64,000 bases of DNA from contig JBOEGE010000001.1 of assembly GCA_050633265.1 (NCBI GenBank), forward strand, positions 372,001-436,000, written 5' to 3'. Below, in pieces: positions 1-9,251 of this stretch. Origin of the DNA: JBLHZY01 sp050633265. GTDB lineage: Bacteria; Pseudomonadota; Alphaproteobacteria; Rhodobacterales; Rhodobacteraceae. How positions within the stretch are numbered: position 1 is the first letter of the stretch; each line of letters starts with the position of its first letter. The notes below the pieces were generated by a model, which worked only from the letters and a program-made list of their open reading frames with translations, did no database searches and was not told where the DNA came from. The translations under genes were made by a program, and so were the position numbers.

Positions 1-94
1 TGTTGCGCTGCATGTCGCGGATTTGGCTGTAAATACTGACGGACTGGCGCGAACCGGTCACGCACTCGTGAATGAAACCTTTGAGGTTCTTTAG
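1..94 (+). CDS. 3' end of a truncated gene (unidentified)
   Basis: From base 2 an open frame reads to a TAG at 92-94 and gives 30 residues ending NETFEVL. The codon pattern is coding-like, and the frame stops about 50 bases before the next gene. It enters the window from the left, so neither start nor domain is visible. I do not recognise the tail. It could be a chance open frame, hence the low confidence. Confidence 0.3.
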   Translation, partial: VALHVADLAVNTDGLARTGHALVNETFEVL

Positions 95-144
95 AATTCT
101 CTCTATGAGAGTGTGGGTGAATATTTGATTGTGAGGGCTGCATC

Positions 145-1026
145 TTGACTAAACCTGCCGCGGTAAATCGCTTTGGCCTTTCGAGACGAATTCCAGATCC
201 TGTCAAAATGGCAGTTCGGCAAAGATGTGGATTTGGTTGCGTATCGTGCGGGCGCGGTATTATTCAATACGATCATTTCGATCCTGAGTACGTTGATGCC
301 ACTGAACACAATGTCGATGGGATAACCTTGTTGTGCGGTAGTTGCCATGACGAGAAAAATCATGGCTTGCTTTCAAATAGCCAAGTAGCAACGATGAATG
401 CCGATCCGTACTGCAAAAAGAATGGGAGTGCGTTCGGAAAATTTCGTCTCACCGGCAATAATCCTGTTGTACTGCTTGGAACCTCTGAATTTCGGCAATG
501 TAGGGTAATTTTAGAAGTTGCTGGCGAAAAGGTGCTTTGGTTCACCAAACCAGATGACCCCGCTGAAGGCTTCCATCTCAATGCACGTTTTCGCGATGAA
601 ACTGGAACTGTTGTTTTTGAAATCAAAAAAAACGAATGGATTGTAGGTGACGAATTATGGGACGTTTCCACTAGCGGCAACGGTATTGTAATTCGGTCTC
701 GTGCCCGCAATTATTCTCTTATCCTTCGTTTTTTACCCCCTGAAACGATCAAGATCGAACGAGCAAAGATCAGTCATAATGGGACTACGGTGGAGATCAC
801 AAAGGATGGACGCATCGTTGATGCATATATGAACCATTTTTCAGGCTGTAGCGCAACCAACTGCTATACTGGAATTAAATTTAAAGCCCCCGGAAATATT
901 AGCTTCGGTTGCGGACGCGATAATTCAATAGACTTTATTGTTCGCCTGAGACTTACAACGGCTTTAGTGCCCGTCGCTAATCTGTCCAAAGTAAAGGGCG
1001 CAAGACTTAAACTCGGCGCTGCATGA
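145..1026 (+). CDS. HNH endonuclease-like protein, probably acquired
   Basis: 293 aa. The N-terminal third carries an HNH/zinc-finger nuclease core: C32-x2-C35, D43-H44 for the first His, then C64-x2-C67-H68 and N72-H73. The remaining ~190 residues are beta-rich and resemble nothing I know. The start is taken as TTG at 145, eight bases after TGAGGG. The gene is visibly more AT-rich than its neighbours, with many AAT, TTT and ATT codons, which suggests horizontal transfer. No methylase, restriction or toxin partner is visible, although the gene to the left is cut off. An HNH nuclease of a mobile or defence element is plausible. The nuclease fold is fairly sure; the role is unknown. Confidence 0.7.
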   Translation: MTKPAAVNRFGLSRRIPDPVKMAVRQRCGFGCVSCGRGIIQYDHFDPEYVDATEHNVDGITLLCGSCHDEKNHGLLSNSQVATMNADPYCKKNGSAFGKFRLTGNNPVVLLGTSEFRQCRVILEVAGEKVLWFTKPDDPAEGFHLNARFRDETGTVVFEIKKNEWIVGDELWDVSTSGNGIVIRSRARNYSLILRFLPPETIKIERAKISHNGTTVEITKDGRIVDAYMNHFSGCSATNCYTGIKFKAPGNISFGCGRDNSIDFIVRLRLTTALVPVANLSKVKGARLKLGAA

Positions 1027-1396
1027 AGAATGCTTCGCTCGGTATCCCCACAATCAAGCGGTCGGCGTCGGGGTCAACGCCCGCAGCAATAGCCGTTGGC
1101 GCAGGGTATGCCTTTGCGCCCCCCAATCCCTCCGGCAGTCCCACCTCCCCTGCCAATCCCGGGCCAAATCAGCCCAAAGGACGGCGCTCTTCCGGCCGCC
1201 CTGCCCGCCAGACGGCCCTGCTCCAAACCCCAAAGCTGCAAAAACCTCGCTTTCAAAGGCCCATATCGCTATAAAAATACATAGCTTTGTACCTACCCGT
1301 CCAAAATCAAACGAAGCGTAAACCCTCTTGACGTAAGGTGATTCTGATCTGGGGGCTAAATGTTAACACTGCGTTAATCATTTAGAGAGATATGTT
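1027..1396. other. Intergenic stretch without a convincing gene
   Basis: Short frames exist on both strands (an 83-codon frame at 1023-1274 on +, a 60-codon frame on -), but they are Pro/Arg-rich and lack ribosome binding sites. On the minus strand a further short frame ends in residues PSEAFFMQRRV at about 1018-1060. It looks like a possible decayed gene tail and has no usable start. The right end becomes AT-rich and holds the regulatory box of the next gene. Confidence 0.5.
1363..1377 (+). promoter_or_regulatory. CtrA-type binding site TTAA-N7-TTAA
   Basis: TTAA at 1363-1366 and TTAA at 1374-1377 are separated by exactly seven bases (CACTGCG). This is the full-length CtrA box known from Caulobacter and used in Rhodobacterales for motility, gene-transfer-agent and signalling genes. 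It lies 44 bp before the GGDEF-EAL start codon, where a promoter is expected. Confidence 0.7.
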
Positions 1397-1420
1397 AATG
1401 AGCACTGGTGGAGCCAAATA
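1397..1420 (+). other. Possible 7-codon leader peptide ORF
   Basis: ATG at 1397 opens a seven-codon frame (MSTGGAK) whose TAA overlaps the ATG of the next gene as TAATG. The internal GGTGGAG doubles as the ribosome binding site of the GGDEF-EAL gene. Translational coupling is possible, but the frame may simply be chance. Confidence 0.25.
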
Positions 1421-3841
1421 ATGATCGTGCGAAGACTTTACGGCGTATTGGGCGACCTTTCGGACCGGGTTACGCTGTTGTTCTTGCGCAGAGCCCGCAA
1501 GAAAATTCCCAACATTGATCTGACCGAAGACATGCTCGGGCGCATCCGCTCTGCCCAAATCAATGCGCTCTCCTCGATCACATTGCCAGTCACGATGATC
1601 GCCATGATAAATTCGGTCACATTAACACTTGTTGATGCCTATATTCATGGCGGCCTGCGCCTTGCCCCGGCCATCTGGAGCAGCGTTGCAATTTTCTATG
1701 GCATGCTCACGATTTACGCCAATCGCATAACCAATTTCTCTGAAAAATCCCATGCCTCAGAGCGCGCCTCCGGGGCCATCGTGATGCATGCCTGTTTGCT
1801 CGCCCTGGTCTGGACCTTCTCTCCGATCTATTTCCTGATTGATGCCTCACCGGTTCATGTTGGTTTTATCTCATCTGTCACAGCGGGCATGGTGGCTGGC
1901 GGGGCGCTTGCGCTCTATCCTGTGCCCCTGGCGGCGGTGCTGTTCAGCACATGGCTTATTGTCATGGGCTTGGGCGCGCTGATCCTGCATGGCAACGCGC
2001 TTGGTGGCGCATATGTCTTTGTTTCCGTTACATTTATGATCCTCGTCTACCAAGCGATTGCCAAACATGCGATGCTGTTTTTGGGCGAGTTTCTGCGCAA
2101 AGAAGAAGCCGCAGCACAGCGCGATGTGATCACATTATTGATGGGCGATTACGAACAGGCGAGCTCGGCTTGGCTCTGGAGCTGTGATGCGGGCCTGCGC
2201 ATGCGCAATATCGCGCCCGGCATGCTCAACGCGATGAAAATGTCCGGGCTCACCGTTGATCGCATGCCCCTTCGCGGCCTCTTGGGGCGCGCCGGGGCCA
2301 GCCCGATCAAGGAAAGCGATGCAGCGATGCTCAGCCGGCTGACCGGCCCGCCAGACGCAGTTCCGACCCAATTTGACATCACCCTGCGCATCCAAACCGG
2401 CACGCCGCATGAGCGGATTTTTTCGGTTTTCGTGCGCAAATCCATCTCGGAATCCGGCATGCTTGTTGGGTATGAAGGCTTCTCGCGCGATATCACAACC
2501 GAATATCACGCCAAACAAAACGCCAAATTCCTCGCGACCCATGATGTCATGACCGGGCTGCTCAACACAGCAACCTTCCATGAACAAGCCCATAAGCGGA
2601 TGCGCGAATTCAACGCAAATATGAGCAAACGCTGCGTGGTGTTTATCTTCCTTGATGCGGACAATCTCAAAAGCGTCAATGATACCCATGGCCATGCCGC
2701 GGGCGATGTTTTGATCCAGACCATTGCGACCCGCCTCTCGGCGAGAGTCGGCGATAATGGCCTCGTAACACGCAAGGGCGGCGATGAATTTCTCGCCTGT
2801 ATTTTCGATGTAGAACAAGGGGATGTCGAAGATTTCGCCGATACGATCCTTGGCGCGATCTGCCGTGATTTCGCCTTTGAAAGCGCCCGCCTCGATCTCT
2901 CTTGCTCCATGGGTGTTGCGCGCGCCGATAGCGGCGCGGCGGCGCTTGAGACGCTGGAAAAAGAAGCGGATCGCGCGCTCTATTTTGCCAAGAACAAAGG
3001 CCGCGCGCGGCTTGAACATTACAACCCAACCTTGGGCCACGAACTGTTCAAACAGCGCCGCATCGCCAATGATCTTCCGGCGGCCATTCGGGCGCGCGAG
3101 GTCTACTGCGAGTTTCAGCCCATCGTGCGCCTTGAGGATCAAACCATCTCTGGCTGCGAAACGTTGATGCGCTGGGATCATCCCGAATTGGGCGTCATCA
3201 CCCCCGAACAAATCGTCACCGCGGCGCGCTATTCCAATATGGTTGCGCCGCTCAGCGCTTTGGTGATGAACCAAGCGCTTGAGGCGGTAAAACAATGGCC
3301 TGAAAACGTCTTGGTGACGGTCAATGTGATGGCGCATGAGCTGACGGAGGCGGATTTCTACAAGACCATTCTGCGCATGTTGGAGCAGCACGGCGCAGAG
3401 CCAAAACGCTTTTGCGTTGAGATCACGGAATCTGAATTGCTGGAGAATTCTGATCTGGTGATCCGCAATCTGACCCGCCTGCGCGCAGCGGGTGTTTTGA
3501 TCGCGGTGGATGATTTTGGCGCGGGCTATTCCTCGCTCAACTACTTGCCGCAATACCCAAGCGATACGCTGAAAATTGATCGCTCGCTGGTCGTCAATTC
3601 TTCGCGCCATCACGCCGGGCCATTGATCCTACATGCGGTGGCAAAAATGGCCGAAGCGCTTGATATTCCGGCCATTGCTGAAGGTGTCGAAACCGAAGAA
3701 GAGCTTGAAAACGTTCGCAAAGCTGGGCTGCCCTATGTGCAGGGCTATTATTTCTACCGCCCCATGCGCCAGGCAGAATTGCTCGGCGTTTTTGCCCAAG
3801 AAGAAGCGCTCAACCGCCCCCCAGATGCCGCCAACGCCTGA
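1421..3841 (+). CDS. Membrane-bound GGDEF-EAL protein (c-di-GMP turnover)
   Basis: 806 aa. The N-terminal ~230 residues contain five or six hydrophobic membrane segments. A PAS-like region follows (about 245-370), then a GGDEF domain with intact GGDEF at about 453-457, then an EAL domain. EAL catalytic elements are all present: ETL near 580, EITE, DDFGAGYSS near 696, KID, EGVE and QGYYF. Both diguanylate cyclase and phosphodiesterase activities are therefore possible; many such hybrids act mainly as phosphodiesterases. The start follows GGTGGAG. A CtrA box lies just upstream, so the cell-cycle/motility regulator CtrA probably controls it. It appears to be transcribed alone. Confidence 0.93.
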   Translation: MIVRRLYGVLGDLSDRVTLLFLRRARKKIPNIDLTEDMLGRIRSAQINALSSITLPVTMIAMINSVTLTLVDAYIHGGLRLAPAIWSSVAIFYGMLTIYANRITNFSEKSHASERASGAIVMHACLLALVWTFSPIYFLIDASPVHVGFISSVTAGMVAGGALALYPVPLAAVLFSTWLIVMGLGALILHGNALGGAYVFVSVTFMILVYQAIAKHAMLFLGEFLRKEEAAAQRDVITLLMGDYEQASSAWLWSCDAGLRMRNIAPGMLNAMKMSGLTVDRMPLRGLLGRAGASPIKESDAAMLSRLTGPPDAVPTQFDITLRIQTGTPHERIFSVFVRKSISESGMLVGYEGFSRDITTEYHAKQNAKFLATHDVMTGLLNTATFHEQAHKRMREFNANMSKRCVVFIFLDADNLKSVNDTHGHAAGDVLIQTIATRLSARVGDNGLVTRKGGDEFLACIFDVEQGDVEDFADTILGAICRDFAFESARLDLSCSMGVARADSGAAALETLEKEADRALYFAKNKGRARLEHYNPTLGHELFKQRRIANDLPAAIRAREVYCEFQPIVRLEDQTISGCETLMRWDHPELGVITPEQIVTAARYSNMVAPLSALVMNQALEAVKQWPENVLVTVNVMAHELTEADFYKTILRMLEQHGAEPKRFCVEITESELLENSDLVIRNLTRLRAAGVLIAVDDFGAGYSSLNYLPQYPSDTLKIDRSLVVNSSRHHAGPLILHAVAKMAEALDIPAIAEGVETEEELENVRKAGLPYVQGYYFYRPMRQAELLGVFAQEEALNRPPDAANA

Positions 3842-4134
3842 ACGCTCATAAGTATTTGGCGCCGCGCGCCTGCCCCAAGCACCGATCCAAACGCGCGCCC
3901 CATGCGCCCGGCGCGCAGGGCACGCGCAAACCCCGAGGCCTGCGCAAAGCGGGGCAAAACACGCGCCATTTTCGTGTCAAAACGCCTGCCAGAACCGCTG
4001 CCAAACACCCATTTCCCAAACTGACCCTGCGGCACAATTGCGCTCAGCCATTGCCATTGCCCCGCCCCCATACTTAACTCGCCCCAAGGCGGCGCCGCGA
4101 GGCTGCTCGCACCATTTCCTGAGGAGGACACGAC

Positions 4135-5121
4135 TTGGCCCTGCCACAAGCTTTGCAAAATCTGCGCATCCCTTTGATCGGATCGCCGCTGTTCATTATC
4201 TCCAATCCTGATCTCGTGATCGCCCAATGTAAGGCCGGGATTGTTGGCTCCTTTCCCGCCCTCAACGCGCGCGAAGGCACAGGCGATCCGATCCAACTGG
4301 ATGCATGGCTCACCCGTATCACAGAAGAGCTGGACCGCCACAACCAAGCCAATCCCGATCAGCCCGCCGCGCCCTTTGCGGTCAATCAAATCGTGCATAA
4401 ATCCAATGCCCGCCTTGAGCGCGACCTTGAGATTTGCGTCAAACATAAAGTGCCGATCTGGATCACCTCGCTTGGCGCGCGCGTTGAGGTGAATGATGCG
4501 GCCCATAGCTGCGGCGGCATTGCGCTGCATGATGTGATCAACAACCGCTTTGCCCATAAAGCGATTGAGAAAGGCGCCGATGGGCTTATCGCTGTGGCCG
4601 CGGGCGCAGGCGGCCATGCGGGCGCGCAATCCCCCTTTGCCTTGATCCAAGAAATCCGCAGCTGGTTTGAAGGCCCGCTGTTCCTCTCTGGTGCAATCGC
4701 AAAAGGCGATAGTATCCTAGCAGCCCAAGCGCTTGGCGCGGATGGCGGCTATGCGGGCTCGGCCTTTATCGCCACCAAAGAAGCCAATGCCCAAGAGGCC
4801 TATAAACAAATGATCGTCGATGGCGGCGCCTCTGACATCGTTTATTCCAACCTCTTCACCGGCGTTTGGGGCAATTACCTCAAACCCTCCATCGCCGCCG
4901 CAGGCATGGATCCAGATGCGCTTGAAATCTCTGACCCGTCCAAGATGAATTTCGGCGAAGCCCGCGAAAAGCCCAAAAGCTGGAAAGAAATTTGGGGCTC
5001 GGGCCAAGGCATTGGTGCGATTGATAAAATCATGTCTGCCGGTGAATTGGTGGATCAGCTCGAGCGCGAATATGTCGCCGCCCAAACCCGCCTCGCCGCA
5101 ACTCTGGGCTGGAAGCGCTAA
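4135..5121 (+). CDS. Nitronate monooxygenase (NMO/2-nitropropane dioxygenase family)
   Basis: 328 aa FMN-dependent TIM-barrel enzyme that oxidises alkyl nitronates. The family hallmark AAGAGGHAG, with the presumed catalytic His near residue 160, is intact, as is the C-terminal GGY-GSAF phosphate-binding segment. The start is a TTG at 4135, supported by a strong GAGGAGG seven bases upstream. It is convergent with the acyl-CoA ligase gene, with a bidirectional terminator between. Some members of the family act on acyl-ACP/CoA substrates instead (FabK-like), so the substrate is not settled. Confidence 0.88.
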   Translation: MALPQALQNLRIPLIGSPLFIISNPDLVIAQCKAGIVGSFPALNAREGTGDPIQLDAWLTRITEELDRHNQANPDQPAAPFAVNQIVHKSNARLERDLEICVKHKVPIWITSLGARVEVNDAAHSCGGIALHDVINNRFAHKAIEKGADGLIAVAAGAGGHAGAQSPFALIQEIRSWFEGPLFLSGAIAKGDSILAAQALGADGGYAGSAFIATKEANAQEAYKQMIVDGGASDIVYSNLFTGVWGNYLKPSIAAAGMDPDALEISDPSKMNFGEAREKPKSWKEIWGSGQGIGAIDKIMSAGELVDQLEREYVAAQTRLAATLGWKR

Positions 5122-5181
5122 CGCATATTGGGCCAAGGGCAGTTTGCACTGGCCCGCAGAACAGACCAAGCAGAACAGACC

Positions 5182-5212
5182 AAAAAGGCGGCTCCATTGC
5201 GGGCCGCCTTTT
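5182..5212. terminator. Bidirectional intrinsic terminator
   Basis: AAAGGCGGC at 5184-5192 pairs with GCCGCCTTT at 5203-5211, with A-run and T-run flanks on the two sides. It sits between convergent stop codons (5121 and 5245) and can serve both genes. Confidence 0.8.
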
Positions 5213-5244
5213 CAATTCAGTCGCCAAATATCTGCGCTCTTTGA

Positions 5245-6903
5245 TCAAACGTTGACCAAACGCGCCTCTTCCTCGGCCTTTAGATCCTTGCGCGAAGGCT
5301 TGCCCACAGCGGTATGCGGCAGCTCCTTGCGAAATTCCAAATGGCGCGGAATTTCGTGGCGCCCCAGCTTATCAGCCAAAAACGCCTGAAGCTCAGCAAG
5401 CGAAAATTCCGCCGCGCCTTGATTGAGCACGACAAAAACCTTGGCGCTCTCGCCGCGATACTCATCATGCACACCAATCGCGATCGCTTCGGCCACGTCG
5501 GGATGCTCATGCACCGCGTTTTCGATCACCAACGGATAAACATTGAACCCGCCCGACAGGATCATATCCTTCTTGCGATCGACAATATAGAACCAGCCCT
5601 CTGCATCCATATAACCAATGTCACCGGTCAGAAAATACCCGCCGACAAAGCATTCCGCGCTCGCCTCGGGGCGTTTCCAATAGCCTTTGGTCACATTGGG
5701 CCCTTTGATGATCATCTCGCCCGCCTCGCCAATCGGCATCTCGCGGGTCGGGTCCTCTACATCAACGATTTTGATGTCCAAACCGGGCAAAGGAATGCCA
5801 ATCGTCCCGAGCTTTTCATCCGGCATATTCATCGGAACCGACGTCCCCGCGGGGGATGTTTCTGTCATCCCCCAGCCGCCGCGCAGCTTGCGCCCGGTCA
5901 GCTGTTTGATCCGATTATAGACCTCAACCGGCAAAGGCGCGCCGCCAGAGGCGATATATTCAAGCGAGCTGAGATCGCGTTTTTCAATGTCGGGGATCTG
6001 CATGATCGCGATCCATGTCGTGGGCACGCCGCCAAGCGAAGACACCCCATGTTTTTCGATCTCATCAACCGCGCTTGCCGCATCAAACCGCAACCGAAGG
6101 CGCATCATTCCGCCCTCATTGGCCCGTTTCAACATACCCGCGCTCAGCCCCATAATGTGAAACAAAGGCGAATAGAAAAGCCCCGATTGCCCCGTCCGAG
6201 AAGCCACTTCATTTTTCGAGGCCTCACAATAAATCTGCACCGATGCGGCCAGATTATCATGGGTCAGCATCGCCGCTTTGGGAACGCCCGTCGTCCCCCC
6301 GGTAAATTGCAGCAAAGCGATCTCATCAGGGCGCATATCGACCGGCGCATAAGGCGCGCCTTCAAAGCCAGCAAGAAATGCCTCTGCCCCAACACAGCCC
6401 TCAAAAATCGGGCAATCGCGCCCCGCCGCCGAAACGAAGTCCGGGCACAAAACAACTTTCGGGCAATGTTTTTCAGCGATCAACAGCTTGAAACGATTGG
6501 CAAATTCCGGCGTGCTCAGGCTGACAACAAGCTTGGCCCCGCTGTCCTCTAGCTTGTGTTGCAACTCGCGCTCAGCGTCCAGCGGCGACAGATGCGTGAC
6601 CGCCGCACCCGCTGTCAAAGCCCCAAAGAAAAAGATCGGATGCCAAGGCGAATTGGGCAAATGCAGCGCAACCCGATCGCCCCGCTCGATCCCTTCCGCC
6701 TTAAGCGCTGCCGCCACCTGCGCTGCCTTATCGCGGATGTCGCCATAGCTGAATTCCTGGCCGTAATATTCAAACATCGGCAGATCGTGAAACCGCTCAA
6801 ACGCCACCCGCATCAAGGCATTGATCGTTGTCGTTTCAGGCACAAACTCAGGATCGACCCCATCTGCGTAAAGATTATACCAAGGGCGTTTCAGCGCGCT
6901 CAT
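5245..6903 (-). CDS. Long-chain fatty acid--CoA ligase (AMP-binding family)
   Basis: 552 aa adenylate-forming enzyme that activates fatty acids to acyl-CoA via acyl-AMP. The P-loop-like A3 motif (TGGTTGVPKA) is near residue 205, GWGMTETSP near 345, and the A7/A8 block TGDIGYMDAEGWFYIVDRKKD near 430. The C-terminal catalytic Lys lies in the GKPSRKDL segment. Length fits the family. It stands alone and is divergent from the AbrB-type gene. FadD-like enzymes with aromatic or short-chain substrates look the same at this level, so chain length is inferred only. Confidence 0.88.
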   Translation of the reverse strand: MSALKRPWYNLYADGVDPEFVPETTTINALMRVAFERFHDLPMFEYYGQEFSYGDIRDKAAQVAAALKAEGIERGDRVALHLPNSPWHPIFFFGALTAGAAVTHLSPLDAERELQHKLEDSGAKLVVSLSTPEFANRFKLLIAEKHCPKVVLCPDFVSAAGRDCPIFEGCVGAEAFLAGFEGAPYAPVDMRPDEIALLQFTGGTTGVPKAAMLTHDNLAASVQIYCEASKNEVASRTGQSGLFYSPLFHIMGLSAGMLKRANEGGMMRLRLRFDAASAVDEIEKHGVSSLGGVPTTWIAIMQIPDIEKRDLSSLEYIASGGAPLPVEVYNRIKQLTGRKLRGGWGMTETSPAGTSVPMNMPDEKLGTIGIPLPGLDIKIVDVEDPTREMPIGEAGEMIIKGPNVTKGYWKRPEASAECFVGGYFLTGDIGYMDAEGWFYIVDRKKDMILSGGFNVYPLVIENAVHEHPDVAEAIAIGVHDEYRGESAKVFVVLNQGAAEFSLAELQAFLADKLGRHEIPRHLEFRKELPHTAVGKPSRKDLKAEEEARLVNV

Positions 6904-7211
6904 GCCCGGCCCCCTTTGCGCATAGTACGCAGCGCGATCATCCCGATCTCTTGAGCGGAATTTTCTGCGGCCGGGCCAAGAGCAAATGCCGCATCCAAAC
7001 CCAACAAATACCCCATCCCAAAGGATGTAGTTTCACGCTTTCGCATCTAAGCTCCTCCCATTTCGGCCGTTTCGGCCTTTCGCCATGCAAAATTCAGTTT
7101 TGCAATTTCATCAAGGCTATGAACTGCTCGCCTTTGCGTCAATCCCTTTGCGCGCCTGCGGGAGTGTTTCTGCCGCGCCGATTTGGCGCATCCCGCTTGC
7201 CCAATCCCGCA
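6904..7211. other. Divergent intergenic region
   Basis: About 308 bp between the divergent acyl-CoA ligase and AbrB-family genes. Frames running through it are Cys/Arg/Pro-rich and unconvincing. I see no clear operator. Confidence 0.5.
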
Positions 7212-8384
7212 ATGAGTGAAACACTCCCCCAAGATCACACCAACCGAAAGCCGCCGCGCCCCGCGCGCGAAATAACTCCGATGCGCACATTCAGAATCGC
7301 TGGCGAAGACATTCACCCCGGAACGCTTTTTCTCACCTTTGCCGTGGGCATCGCGGGCGGATTTGGCTTCAAAGCCCTTGGGATGCCGCTGCCCATGCTG
7401 CTCGGCTCGGTTACAATGGTCGGCGCGCTTGCGATCCTTGGGTTTGAGCCGGGCGGGCAGCCGCCAAAGGTCCCGTTCTGGCTGCGGCTGTTCTTTATCC
7501 CGATCATTGGCCTTTCGATCGGCGCAGCCTTTACCCCGGAAATTCTGGATGAAATCAGCCGCTGGTGGCCCTCGCTCGTGGCGCTGTTTCTCTATATTCC
7601 GCTCGCGCATTACGCTGGATATTGGGGCTATTATCGCCTCGGTGGCCTCTCGCAAAACACCGCCTATTTTGCTGGCGTCCCGGGCGGCCTTCTGGAATGT
7701 ATCGCTATGGGCGAAGAGGCCGGCGCCGATGTGCGCATGCTCACCGCGCTGCAATTCATGCGCCTGATCCTCACCATCATGCTCGTGCCGCTGGCCTTTA
7801 GCTTGCTCAATGGCGCGGCTGTCGGCTCGGCCGCAGGCGCCCAAATCCAAGCGCCCGTTGGATCAGTGCTTGATACGCAAGAGGTGATCAAACAGGCGCT
7901 GATCTGTGTGCTTGGCTTCTTTGCCGGGCGAAAATTGCGCATGCCGGCCTTTATCATCACCGGGCCCATTCTCGCTTCGGGCATCGGCCATCTCACCGGC
8001 GTGATAACCGCCTCCCCCCCGCGCCCATTAATCGAAATCACCCAGCTTGTGATCGGTGTCTCGCTTGGAACCCGCTTTGTTGGGATGCGCGCCAATGCCT
8101 TTTTCAAAGCGCTCGTTCTGGCCTTTGGCAATATCTGCGCAACGATGAGCTTGGCCGTAATCATCGCTTTGTTGATCCACGCCCTCGTCGATGAGCGGAT
8201 CGAAGCGGTTGTTCTGGCCTTCGCCCCCGGCGGGCTGGCAGAAATGTCGCTCGTGGCGATTTCGCTTCATATATCAGTGGTTTACGTGGCCGCGCATCAT
8301 GTGTTGCGGATCGTGCTCTCGGTCACTGTGGCCAAGGCTTTCGCCCATAGGATCCCGCCCGATCACCCGGCGCAAAGCCCTTAG
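7212..8384 (+). CDS. AbrB family membrane protein (AmoA-type putative transporter)
   Basis: About 390 aa if ATG 7212 is used; ATG 7281 (MRTFRIAGED) is an equally possible start and neither has a good ribosome binding site. The frame is open further upstream, but that part is not protein-like. The product is very hydrophobic, with about ten membrane segments in two similar halves, each with the GGLLECIAMGEEAG / GGLAEMSLVAI type signature seen in Pfam PF05145 (often misnamed 'ammonia monooxygenase'). The family is thought to regulate or transport; no substrate is established. Its stop codon overlaps that of the convergent rlmE. Confidence 0.8.
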   Translation: MSETLPQDHTNRKPPRPAREITPMRTFRIAGEDIHPGTLFLTFAVGIAGGFGFKALGMPLPMLLGSVTMVGALAILGFEPGGQPPKVPFWLRLFFIPIIGLSIGAAFTPEILDEISRWWPSLVALFLYIPLAHYAGYWGYYRLGGLSQNTAYFAGVPGGLLECIAMGEEAGADVRMLTALQFMRLILTIMLVPLAFSLLNGAAVGSAAGAQIQAPVGSVLDTQEVIKQALICVLGFFAGRKLRMPAFIITGPILASGIGHLTGVITASPPRPLIEITQLVIGVSLGTRFVGMRANAFFKALVLAFGNICATMSLAVIIALLIHALVDERIEAVVLAFAPGGLAEMSLVAISLHISVVYVAAHHVLRIVLSVTVAKAFAHRIPPDHPAQSP

Positions 8385-9109
8385 GCGTCTTCGCTATCCG
8401 CATCCCCATTGCCGCGAAATCCAGTCGCCACAACGAATTTCTCCGAACTGTCCGAACGGCTCGCAGGCGGCTTCATATGCATCACTTTGGTGAATTTCAG
8501 CTTGAGAAGGCGCTGCAAATCCCCCTCAGCACCGCCGGCCAAAACCTTGGCAATAAAAGTGCCACCCTCTTCCAAAACATCAAAAGCAAAATAGGCCGCC
8601 GCCTCACATAGCGAAATAATCCGCAAGTGATCGGTCTGCTTATGCCCCGAAGACGCCGCCGCCATATCGCTCATCACAACATCCGCCTTGCCCCCAAGCC
8701 AAGCCTTCACTTGCGCATCCGCCCCCTCTGCCATGAAATCAAGCTGATGCAACTCGGCGCCGGCAATCGCCTCAATCTCCTGCAAATCAACGCCCAAAAT
8801 CGTCCCGACCCGCTTATCAGACCGCTCCCCAAGCGCATTGATCCGCTTCACAGCAACCTGGCACCAGCCCCCCGGCGCACAGCCAAGATCAACAACCCGC
8901 GCCCCCGGAACCAAAAAGCGATACTTATCATCCAGCTCCAAAATCTTAAACGCCGCCCGCCCGCGATAGCCCTCGGCCCGCGCCCGCTTCACGTAAGGAT
9001 CGTTCAACTGGCGCTCAAGCCAAAGGGTCGAGGAAAGCTTGCGCCCCCGCGCCGATTTCACCTTAACCCGCAAATCGCGCTCGCCGCGCCCGCTTGTTTT
9101 CTTCGCCAT
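8381..9109 (-). CDS. rlmE: 23S rRNA (uridine2552-2'-O)-methyltransferase RlmE
   Basis: 242 aa; RrmJ/FtsJ family, methylates the ribose of U2552 in the A-loop of 23S rRNA. The SAM-binding motif VVDLGCAPGG is at 72-81. The catalytic K-D-K-E tetrad can be followed: K55 in AAFKILEL, D in SDMAAASSG, K in FIAKVLAGG and E in SSEKFVVA. The N-terminus has a basic extension of ~25 residues. It lies downstream of ppx on the same strand, an order common in alphaproteobacteria, with a dispersed-repeat copy in the gap. Confidence 0.93.
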   Translation of the reverse strand: MAKKTSGRGERDLRVKVKSARGRKLSSTLWLERQLNDPYVKRARAEGYRGRAAFKILELDDKYRFLVPGARVVDLGCAPGGWCQVAVKRINALGERSDKRVGTILGVDLQEIEAIAGAELHQLDFMAEGADAQVKAWLGGKADVVMSDMAAASSGHKQTDHLRIISLCEAAAYFAFDVLEEGGTFIAKVLAGGAEGDLQRLLKLKFTKVMHMKPPASRSDSSEKFVVATGFRGNGDADSEDA

Positions 9110-9143
9110 GTCTCAATTCCCGCCAATCCGAAAAACCGCCTGG

Positions 9144-9167
9144 CTTTTTCTTGGTCTAAATACTCAC
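9144..9167 (-). repeat. Dispersed element, variant B (GAGTATTTA..CCAAGAAAAAG)
   Basis: Read on the minus strand this is TGAGTATTTAGACCAAGAAAAAG. Near-identical copies are at 23294-23319 (-) and 41674-41697 (+). Each copy precedes the start codon of a gene on the same strand; here that gene is rlmE, about 35 bp downstream. Confidence 0.7.
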
Positions 9168-9251
9168 TGCGGCCAATGCCACAAAGCGCGCGACACCTCA
9201 ACAGATGCGCAACGTCGCAACAGCCCTCAAAGCCGTCCCGCAAATCCGCCG

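Noticed and set aside
1023..1274. 83-codon frame after the HNH gene
   Set aside because: Pro/Ser-rich, overlaps the previous stop, no ribosome binding site or codon bias.
2135..3613. 492-codon open frame antisense to the GGDEF-EAL gene
   Set aside because: It mirrors a long real gene with intact GGDEF and EAL motifs; composition is Arg/His-rich and no family pattern is seen.
5314..6552. 412-codon frame antisense to the acyl-CoA ligase
   Set aside because: It is a shadow of the AMP-binding gene; rich in Arg, His and Pro, with no recognisable fold.
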